This document shows positions 13,701-28,700 of a stretch of DNA of 64,000 nt, in pieces. Both the position numbers and the translations under genes were made by a program. The stretch is from assembly GCA_935421135.1 (NCBI GenBank), contig OW285187.1, forward strand, positions 11,619,929-11,683,928, given 5' to 3'. This DNA is from Bugulina stolonifera. Taxonomy: Eukaryota > Bryozoa > Gymnolaemata > Cheilostomatida > Bugulidae. The first letter of the stretch is position 1. Every line of letters begins with the position of its first letter. The notes under the pieces are model-generated. The model searched no databases. It worked only from the letters and a program-made list of their open reading frames with translations, and was not told where the DNA came from.

Positions 13701-16700
13701 ATGTGGCATATCTGAGTAAGCTCTTCTCCTCCGTGCTCATCATTTGATCTCTTGCCCAACCGTACCCCATCATGGCTGACAGACAGAAATTGTACACTTG
13801 ATACTTTGTCAGCCTAGAATAAAAACGATAAATAGAGTCACTGCTACTTAGTGTAAAGTAGGCTTAGGTCAAGATCTAGCTATAACATGGGTAGGAAACA
13901 GACGGCGCTTCGTAACGGTAGACTCGGGCATAGTATTGGTCACAATACTTTCTTTATATACCAAAAATGATCCTGTTACCTTATAATATCAGCAAAATCA
14001 GGATAGAGTAAGCTGGGATACACAGATGTAAGACTGCTCAAAAAATTACAGTTTTGAAAAACATATGTTTAGCGAAAATATAATTTAACAATATTCCTAA
14101 AATTTCCAAGCCAACATGCATGCTACAATCTCCTACCCAGCAGTGGAACAAGTCACCTAAAGTTACTACTGGTGTGTTTATACAGGTGTACTTACAGTTA
14201 CCATGAAGATACGCGCAAAGTAAAATGGCCATGACCTTGCAATCTCAATTGCCTTCCATTTCAAATCCCTGGAGACTTGTTCGTCTGTCATGGATTGCAC
14301 ATTTATACCGCCTGGAAATGATCATAAATATGATTAATCTTCTAAAAGGTAATGCAGCTAAATAATCGTACTATCTCGACAATATTATGTTACTAATATT
14401 GTTGTTTTCTTCTTATTTGCAGAAAAAAAGTAGTTTACGCTTAAAGAAAATCACTCAATGAATAATTACTAGTTCTGGCAATAATACTACAACATTGATA
14501 TTTTCACACTAAACGATGAATCACACAAGTATATAAAAATAAATGTTATCAATTAAAAAATTATGTGTTCCACTCAACATGTTAATTACTAATTAATAAT
14601 CATGTTAGTGTCAAACTAAAGTCACACTGGGAATAATCCACGGCCACGCAAGTACCCAGAAAATGCATATTAATTTATTGCTGTAATACAAACCAGTGGT
14701 ATCTACATGTACATGGATGTTATAATAATGATATTGCAAAATTAAGTAACGTTATTAACAACAATAAATCATGTTGTAGCTGCAACATCGAGACTATTTC
14801 ACCTTGGTACTACTTGTAGTATTTTAATGCCAACAAATCTTGGCCTCTTAAAGCTAACCATTAAAATTTCCTGACATTTGGATAACTTAAGTATGAGTTG
14901 TAATACTGGCTTATAATCAGAACCCACTGTATAAAGGTGGAAACATATGAGAGTGTTATTTAGCCAATCGAATGTTAGCAAATACTTGAGCTGCGCCTGC
15001 AGAGGTTTTGGAACGATGAGTTTATTAACCCATCATTGAGTTAGTTGAGCTTTGGCAAACATTTGAACAAGGACAGAAAATAATAAGCTGCCATCTTATT
15101 TTCAGACTGAAAATGCCCTAGTCTCACCTTCACCAACCCTGGGTATTAAGTTGGAAGCTGCTGACCCTCTAACACAACACTCTCGCATGCTTCTACCTGC
15201 ACAGTTCATCAGAAACAATCACACTGCCACATAATAAAAAGTTTACCATTTACCTAAATGATTTTTCATTTCCTGTCGGTTTTTGCTGGACATTCTGAGA
15301 CATGGGTACTGGTACACATCTCTCACTATTTGAAAGAAGATATGGTCAATGATTTTAGGATTAGACAGTCTCTCAGATGGTGAGAACACTTCCTTTCTGA
15401 CACTCAACCACCACGGCACATCCTTGTATGTGAGGTAAGACTTGATTTGAGCATCCGAATGAGTTTCAGTGCGGACGGATGACAGAAGTTGGAATGCCCC
15501 CCTCACTGGTAGCCTGTCTGAAACTGAAATAAACAACTGAGTACAATAAGCTAAGTCTATTAAGCATATAATGGGATGTTTAGTGCTATTACTTAGTGTT
15601 GTTATTTAATATGTAATATTTCACTATGATAATTAAGATAATGGTCAGCTTTCAGAAGTAATGATCTCCCAGACCAGAAGTGAGGGTAGTATTAGTTTTG
15701 GTGGTTGACCATCAGACCCACATAACTAATATTAGTATTGCTTATGCAATATTTATAGTGTAGACATAATTAGTTAGATTTTGGCAAAAAATATGGAAGA
15801 TAAAAATAGGATGTTAAAATACATGCAGAGTTCACAATGAGTTCCACAACAGAAGGAAGATAGCCTATAGGATGGAGATTAACACTTCTGCAGGTGTAAA
15901 CACTAGGCAGTGCTAGTGCTAGTGCTAGTGCTAGTGCTAGTGCTAAATAACCACAGAAATTATGAACACAAAAGCTATATATTACTATTAAAAATCAATA
16001 ACAATATAAATCACAATCACCTGTTTATTGGACCTATATAAATTTTAATTGATATTAAACCAGTGGTCAGAAAGGAGGCTCAGTTGAATATATTACTATA
16101 TATTTCAGTGATTTGAAGGGCAGGTTGGTCAACAATGTCAGAACTAATGCTGTAAAAAAGATAAAAACAAACCCTTGTCACTGTCTACGGATGTAATGAC
16201 AGTGGTTGGAGTGGCCAGTAGTGGTTCCACAGCTGTGCTTTTGGGTTCAATTGGTGCTGCTGGTTTGGGAGGTGGTGGCTGTGAAGGAAGAGGTGGTGGA
16301 AGGACTGGTTTGGGTGTTGGTGGTGTGAGAGATGGAGGTGAGGAAGGTTTAGGCAAGACTTGAGGTGCAACAGGGGCAGGTGAAGACTTTACAACAGTGG
16401 GCTGTGGAGAAGCAGAGGCTTCGGACAACATCCTGATCACAACGTCGTTACTAGGTGGAGGGCGTTCACCTATCTTCTTCTCTAGTAGCTCCAGCCTCTC
16501 TACCAAACTCTTGGATGGTGATGTCTGCAACTTAGGCTAAAACATTTTATGTGAATGAATTAGCATGATGTAATTCCGTTCAATATAATATACAGTATAG
16601 TGCATCGTATAACAATGATAGATTGTTATGCAAACAAAGTGTAAGTTACAGCCAATGACGTATATCATGTTATTTTTAAAGCCAAATTCTGAAAATGTAA

Positions 16701-19700
16701 TATTAATTCATAGAAAGCATTCATACATGTATTATACTGCATTACTGCATTACTATACTACATATATATTATTTTGGATTAGAGAGTTAAACTAGGTCAA
16801 AACCATGTCATTTCGAAGGATACAGCTAACAAAATAATACTGTTTTATAACCATAATATACATGTATAACAATATATATAACAATAATATATAACAATAA
16901 TATTATGTTATCTGCAGTATTTTGAACTTTATAATTCCTCTTATTAATCTATTAATCAAATTCATATGCATAGCAAATGTTACAAAGTACAGAGTAATAG
17001 CATACAATTACTTTCAGGTGGCTTCATTCATATTAATAATACAACAGCAGCCTGGGTTCCAATACCTCCACATTAATTCAGGTACGCACTACTACATCAC
17101 CACCATTCTCATTATTTTGGGAGACTAGAAACCAAGGCTCAAACGCAGGAAATGGAATCAAGGCTAACATCTTTGAAAGACTAGCAACCCTGGCGATACA
17201 GCATTTAAAATGCTAGGAACCCAGGTGAAACTGTGTTTAAAAGACTAGGAACCTGGGTGATACAGGTAAAGATTACAGAGTGAACTATAAGACTGAATCA
17301 GACACCAAGTTCAAACCTAGTGTAACCACATAATCCCAATATTACTAATCTACAATGGATAATCATGTGGCAACTTGATCTGATGGTAACTTAACAATGG
17401 CAATAGTAGCCAATCACCATATTCTACAGTTTTGTAATGGTTATTATTTTATCATAAATTAATACTTTAAAAAGTTTTACCACTGGTACAATGCTGTTGG
17501 ATAGGAGAATTTGATTAGCAGGTGTTTATCTCCAAATACGGCATTACTATTCATATACTATAACATTATTTAGACAAACAAGAAAATTGTCAACATTTTA
17601 GACAACCACAAAATATTACCTTCACCAGGTGAGAATTTTATACACTTGGCAATCATTCTATTACATAAAAGTACATAAGTCTAACAATTTTAGACAGTGG
17701 TGGATAGAATCAGTAGGGGAGGGGCCAGACTGTATCCCAACCCAAAGGAAAGCACATAGTAGGGCTATGTCAACTTTTGTTGTGCAAGGAGAAAATATTT
17801 GTTTATGGATAGAAGTTGATTATTGCTTCTGGTGTTGTATATATGAATGGATGTGAGATGGATATGAGCTATAATTGACCAAGTACACAAACATACACTC
17901 ATCTGGAAGGGGGTACTGGCCTGCTGGGTTAGTGGTTATACGTGTTCGGTTACAGTGCTAGAGGATAGGTGTAGTAGTGCCTACAGTTCAAACCTTGAAT
18001 GAACTATTGCACAAACTTTGAAAACAAATTCTGTTCCAGCAGGCCAACGCCAAATCTCTGGTACTCCGTGGTAGATATAAGGAAAGACTAAACTCCCTGA
18101 ATCATTGTACAAAATGCTGAGTAAGAGCAATATTGTCAATTGGTGCAGGTGCCCTAAGTACTTTATCCATCTAATGATGTAGTTACAGTATATCAGTATA
18201 TGTGACTGCTCTACTCTACGTGAGGCAAGTGAGGCACGTACACAGTGCACCAAGTCAAGCAAGTGCCACACAAACTGCTAATCAAGCAACTTAGAGTATA
18301 TTATTTTGATAAATGTCCCAGAGAATCATATGGTAATAGGCCTACACATCATAAATGTAGGTCTGTATAATGGCATAATATACATGTAGGTAAATACGTA
18401 GACTTTAGTGACTATAAGGTTTCCATCCACAATAATAGCAACACTGTCTGGAAACAGTGACAAATAATCTATTGGCAGCTTGTAAGTTCCCCTGAAACCT
18501 CACAATTCTAACTGTTATTAAAGTTATGATGTATTAGTATTAGTATGGTAATACAGTGTATAGAGCCAGGTGTGTGGGGGACGTGCTGTGACATTTAGAT
18601 CACGTTCAAAAGAAATTGTATGTATTTTACACTTCATGTCGCACTACTAGTAATAAATATAATTGATATTATGATAATTATAATTATTTGAGTCATATGT
18701 GTTGCATACATGTATATTTGATCAGCAATGTTATTATATTGACATCATATATATCATGTAGGTACATTATACAAACCGCCTATGTCCCATACATCACATG
18801 TACATAATATTATACAACGTACCTACAATGGCACATGTACCTGTCAAAGATAATATAAAACAGCAAAAATTATTTTTATATTCTATAATCTATAGTCTGA
18901 TGCTCAAACCATGGTCTCGTTCTACTACACAATAAAGGATCTAAGTGTATACTGTACATGTAGGCTACCTGTAGTGTTTGCTATGTAATAAACAATCCTG
19001 CATACAGTTGAATATGTTATGCATGTACATGTAGAAGTGTGACAACTCCAATTAACACCGTCATAATTTCAGAAATATAACTATGACATGAAGTGACTGC
19101 AAGATATTTGCACCTTCTCGGACAAGAATCTCACTCAAGTCATCTACTGTGTATGACTACCACATATAAGTCTGCTCAAGTCATCTACTGTGTATGACTA
19201 CCACATATAAGTCTGCTCAAGTCATCTACTGTGTATGACTACCACATATAAGTCAGCTCAAGTCAGCTACTGTGTATGACTACCACATATAAGTCTGCTC
19301 AAGTCATCTACTGTGTATGACTACCACATATAAGTCTGCTCAAGTCATCTACTGTGTATGACTACCACATAAAGTCGACTCAAGTCATCTACTGTGTATG
19401 ACTACCACATAAAGTCGACTCAAGTCATCTACTGTGTATGACTGGTAATACATTTATTGCGATTTAGCTTGGGAACAGAATTTCAAACTTGATGAGTATA
19501 GGTGCACATGTAGAAATACACTTCGTACAACATAACTATGTGTTATATTTCAATAGGAAGTGCTAAGGGCAGGGACAAAAAACAGAGAAACTGGCGCTAG
19601 GTGGAACCCAAATAAAAGAGTAAGCTGCCAACGCCATTGTTTATATAACAATGTAACTATGCTACATGTATATATCGTATATTATACATGTACATAACAT

Positions 19701-22700
19701 TACAGTGTGCATACACTCCACTATCAGTTGACAACACAGAATATACTCATGTAATGAGGTAGTTCCGACACCTAACTGATGCCATTGAGAATTTGGCACT
19801 AGGAAACCATTGTACTTGTGTCGTATCTATATCCTGTGCAGGTAATATAGTACATATACATGTACAAGTGTACATGTAGCACTAATACTGAAGTAGTACT
19901 GTCACCCAGCTTGGTGACAGTACTTATAACTTGCATAATCTATTCAATTCATTTGCATAACCTGTTCTGGTGATAAAACATAAATTATTATAATATTTGT
20001 CATCACTAGCTTTGCTTATTGCGATATAGTTCTAGGTGACTATGGGTAAAGATGCCCTCACCATAAAAATGGCACTACGCCAGCAATTTTATACCTGATA
20101 TACAGCACTAGTGCCTTCCAAACACCACCAGTGACCAGGATAGTAGTTCAATGTCTGGGTGTATTAATACACATGTACATACTTGTATTATATATACCAG
20201 ATACATGGCCACATGTACATGAATATGTAATATATGCATGCGTCTGTAACTACTTCAACCACTAACATTTTTATGCCTTTAGTTGCCAATTCAAACCGAA
20301 CTATAAATTTTCAGTTACATTGAACAAATAATTACTTACTGTAGACCAACCCAGGAGCTGGTAGTTAACTGGCTCTAACCTATATACATGTATATACATG
20401 TACACTGTACAAGTATGTCTAATGTCGATGTGATAGCATACATGGTGTTGTTATATACAACAAGTAAAATATAATAAGATATTTTATCACTGTAGGTAAA
20501 ACATAATACAGTATTCTATTACTGTAGATACTTTAGATTAGTTTGTATGTATACAATATATACCTTTCACTAATATCAGTCTGTAAGAATATTACATATC
20601 TATTAATTACATATCTATTAATTACATATCTATTAATTACATATAATATAACCATTTAAATTTACTGCATTACAAGTGACTCTAATCATTTTAAATTTAT
20701 TAAAACAATATTTATTAATAATTGTTTCAATTTCTACTGCTAAGAATACGGCTATAAATCACAATAGATTAATTTTAAGCAATAATATACATGCACAAGT
20801 ACATGTACATGTATATAGTCTGTAATATCTAATTTACAATATATTATATACATATGTACATATATATAATGTTTTATACAACTATATTGTACATGTAAAG
20901 TGATTATTCAGTATTTAGAGAGAAACAATCAAGTGGAAAATCAGTCATAAATTACTCCCACTGCAATTATCAGATGTCAGGGTAGTAATAAACACCAATT
21001 ATATTATTATTATAACATAATAATTATATATATACATAGTATTATAAAATAAAACGTGTATTAAATTATTATTTTATAATAATATGTAAATGTATTGGTT
21101 AACATGAATTCTATAATGAGATAAGAAGATACAGATTATCATAGATTAATATGGTAATACTGCATATAAGTAAGTACATACAGTACATGTATTAGCTTAT
21201 CTGTGTATATACATGTACATACGGGTACATTACCTGGGATTTAGTAGGTGAATGAACTGCAATGGCCCCTTTACCCTTCCCATCTAGAGCTAGATCAGTT
21301 TGGTCAGTGGAGGCTTCCTCTATTAACAGTCTGCCAACCTACACCAACAGTATAATAAGTATAATAATATAATATACATATACATAATTTATATACTTTA
21401 TTTTAATATTGAATAATTGTGAGACAAGTTTGAATTTATTTTGGAAATTATTCTACAGCATAACACTAATAATATATGGTTTGGTGCCTTCAACCACTGA
21501 ATGTGTGAAAGAACAGAACCATAGATGTGTCCATATAGGGGCATATAGACCCATCATATAGGGGCAGAACTATTTCTATTTGATGTACATAATGATCGTT
21601 CACTTCCTGATAGGCCCGAAAATAATCACTTCTTTATTCTAAAGACAATATTGGTAATTACCAAGGTGTGCTCCATAAACAAAAGATGTAAGTGGGATTT
21701 GGGCCATTAGGCCATTGATATGGGCCATTATTCTATCGATATGGGCCATTATTCCATTGATATATTGCAACACTTACCTATTCTAATTAAGATATCAAAA
21801 GGTTAATAAATCTTAAAAAATAAGAGGATGCAATAAACACAGCATTGTGGTTAGATTTATGTTGCATTAGTGGAGATAAAGAGAGTGGCAAGCAGCTAAG
21901 GATCATATCCAGTTTCCATCAGTTGTGAGATAGTGGAGGGTAGAGATTGGTAAAACCTGAGTTATTGGTGATGACACATTATGACAACAATGACATGTAT
22001 ATAGCAGGTACTTGTTAATAAACAACATTAATGATAGTGACACGATATGGATGGTGCTCCGTGGGATAACAGTGTTCATTATCTCCCATTTGATACAGCT
22101 CATAGTGAAATTTGGGAAGTGGCGAGATTAGAGCCAGGATTTTAGAATGAGTATATATGTTCGTATGAGTCATATATCAGGTTGCTAACCAATTTACAAC
22201 AGGCCAGCTGCGAGAACTTGGAGTGAGTCAGAAACCACCATTATGTTGCCATGGCGACAGTGAGTCAAGGTGAGATGGAGGTTGACAATGAACACACCTG
22301 GTAACATGGCAGGCTGATCTGACAATAGATTAGCAACAACAACAATATTGCAGTTACAGCGTCAGTGTAGTATACCAGGAATAAGGATATTCAATAAAAC
22401 ATTGGTTTACCTTTTTGAACAAGTTCCGTATTTGACTTTGTGGTTTAACCTTTTGAGAATATTATTGTAGAATTTTTTTAGAAAAATGAGGAACGATAAT
22501 TCAAGATGTTTTAAAATGGAGTACGCCTAGAGATGATCACTATTTTCAGAGCAGGAAACATATTGTCATATCAATTTTGAGAAAAAAGGCAACACCGTGA
22601 CAGCTCGGTATTGCCAATAGCATAACAAATTACATTATGTTGCCAGCTTGCCAAACTTTCAATGTGAAGTTGATGGGAAAACTTATGAGAACTCTTGAAA

Positions 22701-25700
22701 GGATGAAATGTTTGACTCTACCATAGAAAATCACAGATATAGGTGATGCTTTGACAGTAAAAGGAAGGTGATATGTTAATTTGACAGGCAACTTCAATGG
22801 TATATCATCCATCTATGCCGTAGTGTGTACTGTACACAATGCATAGGAATATATTATTTATATTATTAATGTTAGCCAAACAGTTGCTACAGCCTCTTTA
22901 AATTCTCATTCTGCTCATCGACCATTTAATTGAAACCTGTTTATGGACTGTCACAATCCAAGAATAGACAGAAAATCAACAGCTGAATGTGATTGGAAAT
23001 GTATTCACCTGCTTTTCTACACGAGGAGCTTCTTCCTTTACCGGCGGCCATACTACCTTCCCAATCCTCTTCGGTGCTGGCTTACTGGTTGGAATGGTTG
23101 GCTGTACTGTAACTGACACCTTTTTAGCTGACAAAGTGGTAGCAGGAGTCGGCCCTGTAGAATACATGACATAAATATTCCACCATACAGAATTTACTAC
23201 GAGTACCAAAACAAGAACATCAGTAACTTCAAGTTTGCCAACGTAAATAACAATTAGGATATGTGTGGTTAGTTCTCATAGAACGAATGAATGCAAAAAA
23301 TAACAATTAAGGAAATAACAATTATAAAATGCAAGGAGCGCGTTATGTAATGGACATAAATCTTCATAAGCGCAAATCTAATGGAGGGTAAACGGAAATA
23401 TGCCCATTACTGTATTGGTATTCAGATAAAACGTTTGAATCTATTAAAGAATGCAACCCATTAAACCTCATACATGTAAAATAGAGAGATAAATAATAGT
23501 CATTAAATAGATACAAAGCCATTGCATAATAGCTTTAAAAGGAATACTTTGTAGGTAATTTGGCTAATAGTTCTATTAAATAAATATATTGAGCACTAAA
23601 AATGTGAAATAAATCTAGCCAAAGTGTGAGCCAACCTGCACTATCAGCGTCTGCGGAATCTGGAAGCTGATCAGAGCTATATCTAGCACTACTATAAGCA
23701 GGGTTATTATCCAACACAGACTTCTGTCTGTTTGGAGTTGGCTTCTCCTGTGTGGAAGCAACTACAGGTACTTTAGATGTTATATTGTCCCTAATAGAAG
23801 GTTCAGTAGATGGTAAAGAATTAGCGTTTGGAAGTGATGTAGAAGGTGACTGCTGAGTAGAGTGGTTAGCATAAGCGTCTAAATCAGTATTTGAGGGTAA
23901 AACTTGACTGCTACCCTCATTGCTATCAGCTTCAGTGCCAACTCTGCCAGCTGTAGAATTAGTACCGGATGTGCTGGGTTTGACCGAGATCTGTTTCAGC
24001 TGCTCATTTAACTTGGCATTGTCAATTGTCTGCTGCAGCAGCTGATTTTGTAGAGTGGCACTTTGTAACTGTGCTTGAAGGATGCTCATCTAAACATAGT
24101 AACAAAATATATGTAAATTAATTGTTCTACTCTACTACTCCTTTGGCACATGGAAAGTGAGGAGATGAGTGGGGTAGCACTCCATTCAGGAGCGGATATG
24201 CATAATTAAGTCAATGTAGTGTATATAATGCGTGATGTCACAGCAGACGACACTCGAGCCACAACATCCATTTTATTACCTGATTGTGAATATCATTCAA
24301 TGGGTGAGCAACTCCTTGTGTGAAGGTAGTCTGTGAATGCATATAGGGGGATGGGTTGGGAAATATGAAAGGGTAGGGGGGGTAGAGAGATGGCGCAGTG
24401 ATCGGTGTCTGAGTTGCAGTAATAGCTTCTGTTCCAGAATTTGTCATTGTGTGAGTGTTAGACACATTATCAGATGTTGTCACCTCCTGTACAGATTGCT
24501 CTATTCTACTATTTTCAGTTGATTTGAGTCCAGAATTTTTATATAAAAAAACAACTTGTCGCTCAGCTACTAATGAACTGGTATGTTCTGACTCCTGACT
24601 GAGCTCATTAGTCGGTAGCTCTTCCTCATGTACAATCACTGCTGGTTCCACAGATGAATCTGTATAGGCAGCTTGCTGTAACAGGGTAGTAGGTATGTCG
24701 TCCTGAGAAGTTGTACGCTCCATAGAATTCTCTTGTGGTGACAAATTTTGCTCCCCATCTGTTGGGGAAACTTGATGTGATTCTTTCATATACACAAGTG
24801 GCTTAGAGCTGCCAGGGTTGCAACTTGAAGATAATGCTTCTTTAGTGGCTGTTGAACTGGGGAGCTGCTGAGAGTCATGCTTGGTAAACACTTTTGTTTC
24901 TAACTTATCTCCTCCCCTTACAGGCCGAAGCTTTCTTAAAACATCTGTAAAATGTTGAAATTCATCTGAATTTGATTTTTCATGAGCGAGTCGCACATGT
25001 GAAACAGAAGCTTTGCGCGTGATAGCAAAGTGCTTCGCAGGTTTATTTTGTTTCTTCTCCTGCTCAGACACAATGTGTTTGCGTGGAGTAAACTCTTTAG
25101 AGATTGGTTGTGGATCTTGAACCTCTGCCTGAGAGCACTCTGTGATTATGTGCAGTGCTGGATTCGTCTGAAATGAGGTGGATGGAGATGCTTCTGGGTG
25201 ATGACTGAAATTGTCTTTCTTGGGTAATGTTTTCTTTTTTGATTCGGCATCATCCAGCCTTATTGGTAATACCGGTTGCAAGAAAACTTTCTCTGCTATT
25301 GCATCAGAGGGTTCTAATAATGGGATAGACTTGTGATTGGATTTTAAACGAGAAATGGCCTCTTTCAATATATTTACTGGCTCCTCGTTTGGTAATTGGT
25401 TAGCCAATAAAGTAGACCTTTTCTTTCTATGATAGCTTCCTGTCGTCTGAACTGCAACTTTAACCAATGGAGCCTGCTTCCTGGGTTCAACTAGATTATC
25501 GCTTTCGGCAGTTGGTTCAGCATGTGCTGAAATGACTTCATGTGAATTTTGGTTAGTAGGAAGAGATGTCTGCAGAAGAGTAATGTCACCAGCAGTAGCA
25601 TGTGATGCACTTTCTACACCATTATCCACTAGGTCACTGACCTTGTGTTCAGAAAAATATTTACTCAACAAGTATCTTAGTCGTTGCCACATTCCACGGG

Positions 25701-28700
25701 CTGTTTTAGGTTTAGATGTATCAGATGGTTGTGGGGATCGCTTTGTTTTAGGCTTCAATATTTTCATAGCGATAAGAAGTCTTGTCCAACTGGATTCTGC
25801 ACTTCTTCTCTCACTTCTTTGAGTGGGCGTTATGACCTTCACCGGTGTGTCTCCACAATATTCTTGTCTGCTCTTCACAGGATTATCTTTATTTATGGTA
25901 TGTGCCTCAGCGGAGGTAGAGCTTGGAGTTGGATGGTAATGCAGAATAACTGGTTGCGGAAAAGATGCATTAGCTGGTGTTAACTGAGAGAATGTATTTT
26001 GGTTGGCTGCGGGCAGTTGAATAGCTGACCTGTCCGAATGCTGCCCTTCCACAATGACCACCTGCTCATTGGTAGGATCTTGAACTTCTCCATTATCTGT
26101 GAGATCTTTTGTAATGTTGCTGCTGTTGATACTACCAGATTTGTAAATCAGGTCAGTGACTGGTAAATGCGTATCTTTCACTTCTCTCTGCTGGGTTTGC
26201 TTAGATTCCTCTATATCTACATGAGATACAGTCACAGTAGAATTTCCACATGAGTCAAGCTCACTAAAGATATGTGAGTCCTGGTTTTCACTCACACGTA
26301 AAGGTTCCTTCAACGAGTTCCTGCTATTTGATGGGGGCCATCTAGGCAGTGATGTATTTAATTTGTTTCTATGCATGAGACCTTTACTACATGAAACTGA
26401 TTGAACTGACAGAGCTTGGTCTGAGAAGTCGCTAGAACCAGATTCATCAGCTAGAGATTTTGCCGACTCCGAGTTGCTCGATATATCACTCTCGCTACCC
26501 TCATCAGTAAAAGCTGACTTGAGTGGAGGTTTACGTTTAGGAGCCTTTCCTCTTGTTAAACCCCCTCCCTTTGTTCTTGCGACGTTAGTATCATTTGCAT
26601 CACATTGACTCTCACTCATTGTTGTATTCTCTGAAACTGGCCTCATGATTTGAACGCCATCATCAGATTTTTCTGAGCAATGTGAACTTAGTGCCTCATC
26701 CTTTTCATTAGACTTTGATGCGCTTACATTAGCCATAAGTTTATCTGCTAGATTTGTAATCTTTGAATTTATGTTACTCTTAACACGGGCTTTACCACCA
26801 TTTTCAAACATGTTCCAAAGAGTAGGGCCAAGTGAACTGTGAGGACGCTTTACCATTCTCACAGGAGGAGGGTCATTGAGATTATTGAGAGTGAATGAGG
26901 AAGGACTACGCAGATGCTTAGGGATTTCATGTTTGGAATATGAGAAGGGAGTTATGCTCAACTGGTGAGAAAGGGGATCTCCCTCACAAGATAGCTAAAA
27001 TTATTAAAAACAAGTCAGGGATAAAATCAGTCACCATGCCATTTAACCATTATGACCCAACATATGAATTAATTTTCAGTTGCACTGCTAAGTCAGTCAT
27101 CTAGTAACAGCATAAGAGTTCAAATAAAATGCTTATTTTGAATTTCATTTCATGCGATTCTTACCTCATCCATCTTAGACGACTCCTGTCCTGCAAATAG
27201 ATAATTCAATCTATTAATTACACATCCATGCATGCACGTTTTATTTCAAATCAGGTAGACAATGTTATTCATACACTAGCATTAGATTTGAAACTGCAAA
27301 AGCTATTGTACAGAACTCACATATTATGTAACATATCGTAGTGATACAGTTAAATGATAAACCCAATACGGCAATACCCATACATGTACAAGAATAAAAA
27401 TCACCCAGTTTCTAAAATACATACACTGTATATAGAAGTATTTAACAGGAAGCATGGAAATGTGAAAACGGACTAATCTATTCAAACCAATAAACTTTCC
27501 AGCAATATGCTCGGTTTATTCTGTAGCATACTAACCTTGAGTTGTGAGTGCACTGTTATTATTGTTGTTGTTGTTACTGTCATCCCCCTCACCTTTCAAA
27601 CACAGTTTAAGTCTGTGCACATGCTGGAGTGACGTATAGTTGCCATGTTGATCAGAGTTGACTAGCTCTGTTCTCCCATCATTTGATTCACCCTAAAACA
27701 AACCATACTATATAAAGCCAGCTCACCTGAGGATAAAACACAAAATAAAAGATCCAATTTTTCCTTTTAATAATGTAACAGGCCTGATATGCAATGGTCT
27801 TACTTTGCATATCGTTTGTCTCTCCCAAAATGCTAAACCAGTTACTATTGCCCATCAGTATTTCAGATTACCCCAAACATAACAGCAGTGTTGCCTAAAT
27901 TGCATAATAACATTGTCTTTAGTAATGACGTACAGCATAAGGAGATGCTTACCGATGTGTGCTGATAACCATTCCCTTTCAAAGTCTGCCTGAGAGCTAC
28001 TGGGTCAGCTAAACTGTTGGAAGCATCATCCTGTATAATCGGGTCAAACACCTTGTCCACCCATTCATCCAGGTCTGTTGTTGAGTCAGCCATAGAAACA
28101 CTTTGTGCTGTAACAAGAATAGTGCCGCTGTGACCTATTTGAATATGCGTATTATAAAGTGCAGCAACTTGCATAGCAATAACAACAGAGGTAGATGCAA
28201 TTTACATAAATACAATTTACATAAATATGGTTTAACCACATAGCTCTCTGCTCAGATGCCAACACGAGAGAACTTCTTCTCCCTTATATATGTTGGCACC
28301 CCAACCCCAGCCATACCATAAGATTTACAGTGTAAAACAATATGTGAAAACATTGCAGCAGTCAGTGGCGTGCACATTATGAATGAATGCAGGAGTTATT
28401 TTTCCTATATTCAACAATTTCAAGGTGTGATAACTCCTTAGAATGTTAGTCTACATTGTAAGCATGTTTGCAAAACTTGTGGCGCGGCTACAATAGAGGG
28501 CCAGCTTCATTGTTTATCGACCTGACTTCATGGGCTCAGACTAGTATCACCCCATCGGTGGCATCGATGAACATTCAGCCAATAGCAAAAGATTATTGCA
28601 GACAAGTGCCATAATTGGAGTCATTGTATTTGATATTAGCCAATTACCAGAGGGTTCCATGACACAGGGGCAGAACAGACCAGCATGCTGGTCTTTGTCT

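Noticed and set aside
16175..16363. Gly-rich frame on the plus strand
   Set aside because: Shadow of the proline-rich myosin exon 33 on the other strand.
17915..18000. Functional tRNA gene
   Set aside because: A- and B-box-like words exist, but I could not pair acceptor or anticodon stems, so a SINE head is preferred.
25532..25983. Two plus-strand frames of about 97 codons
   Set aside because: Shadows of the 2.7-kb myosin exon on the opposite strand.
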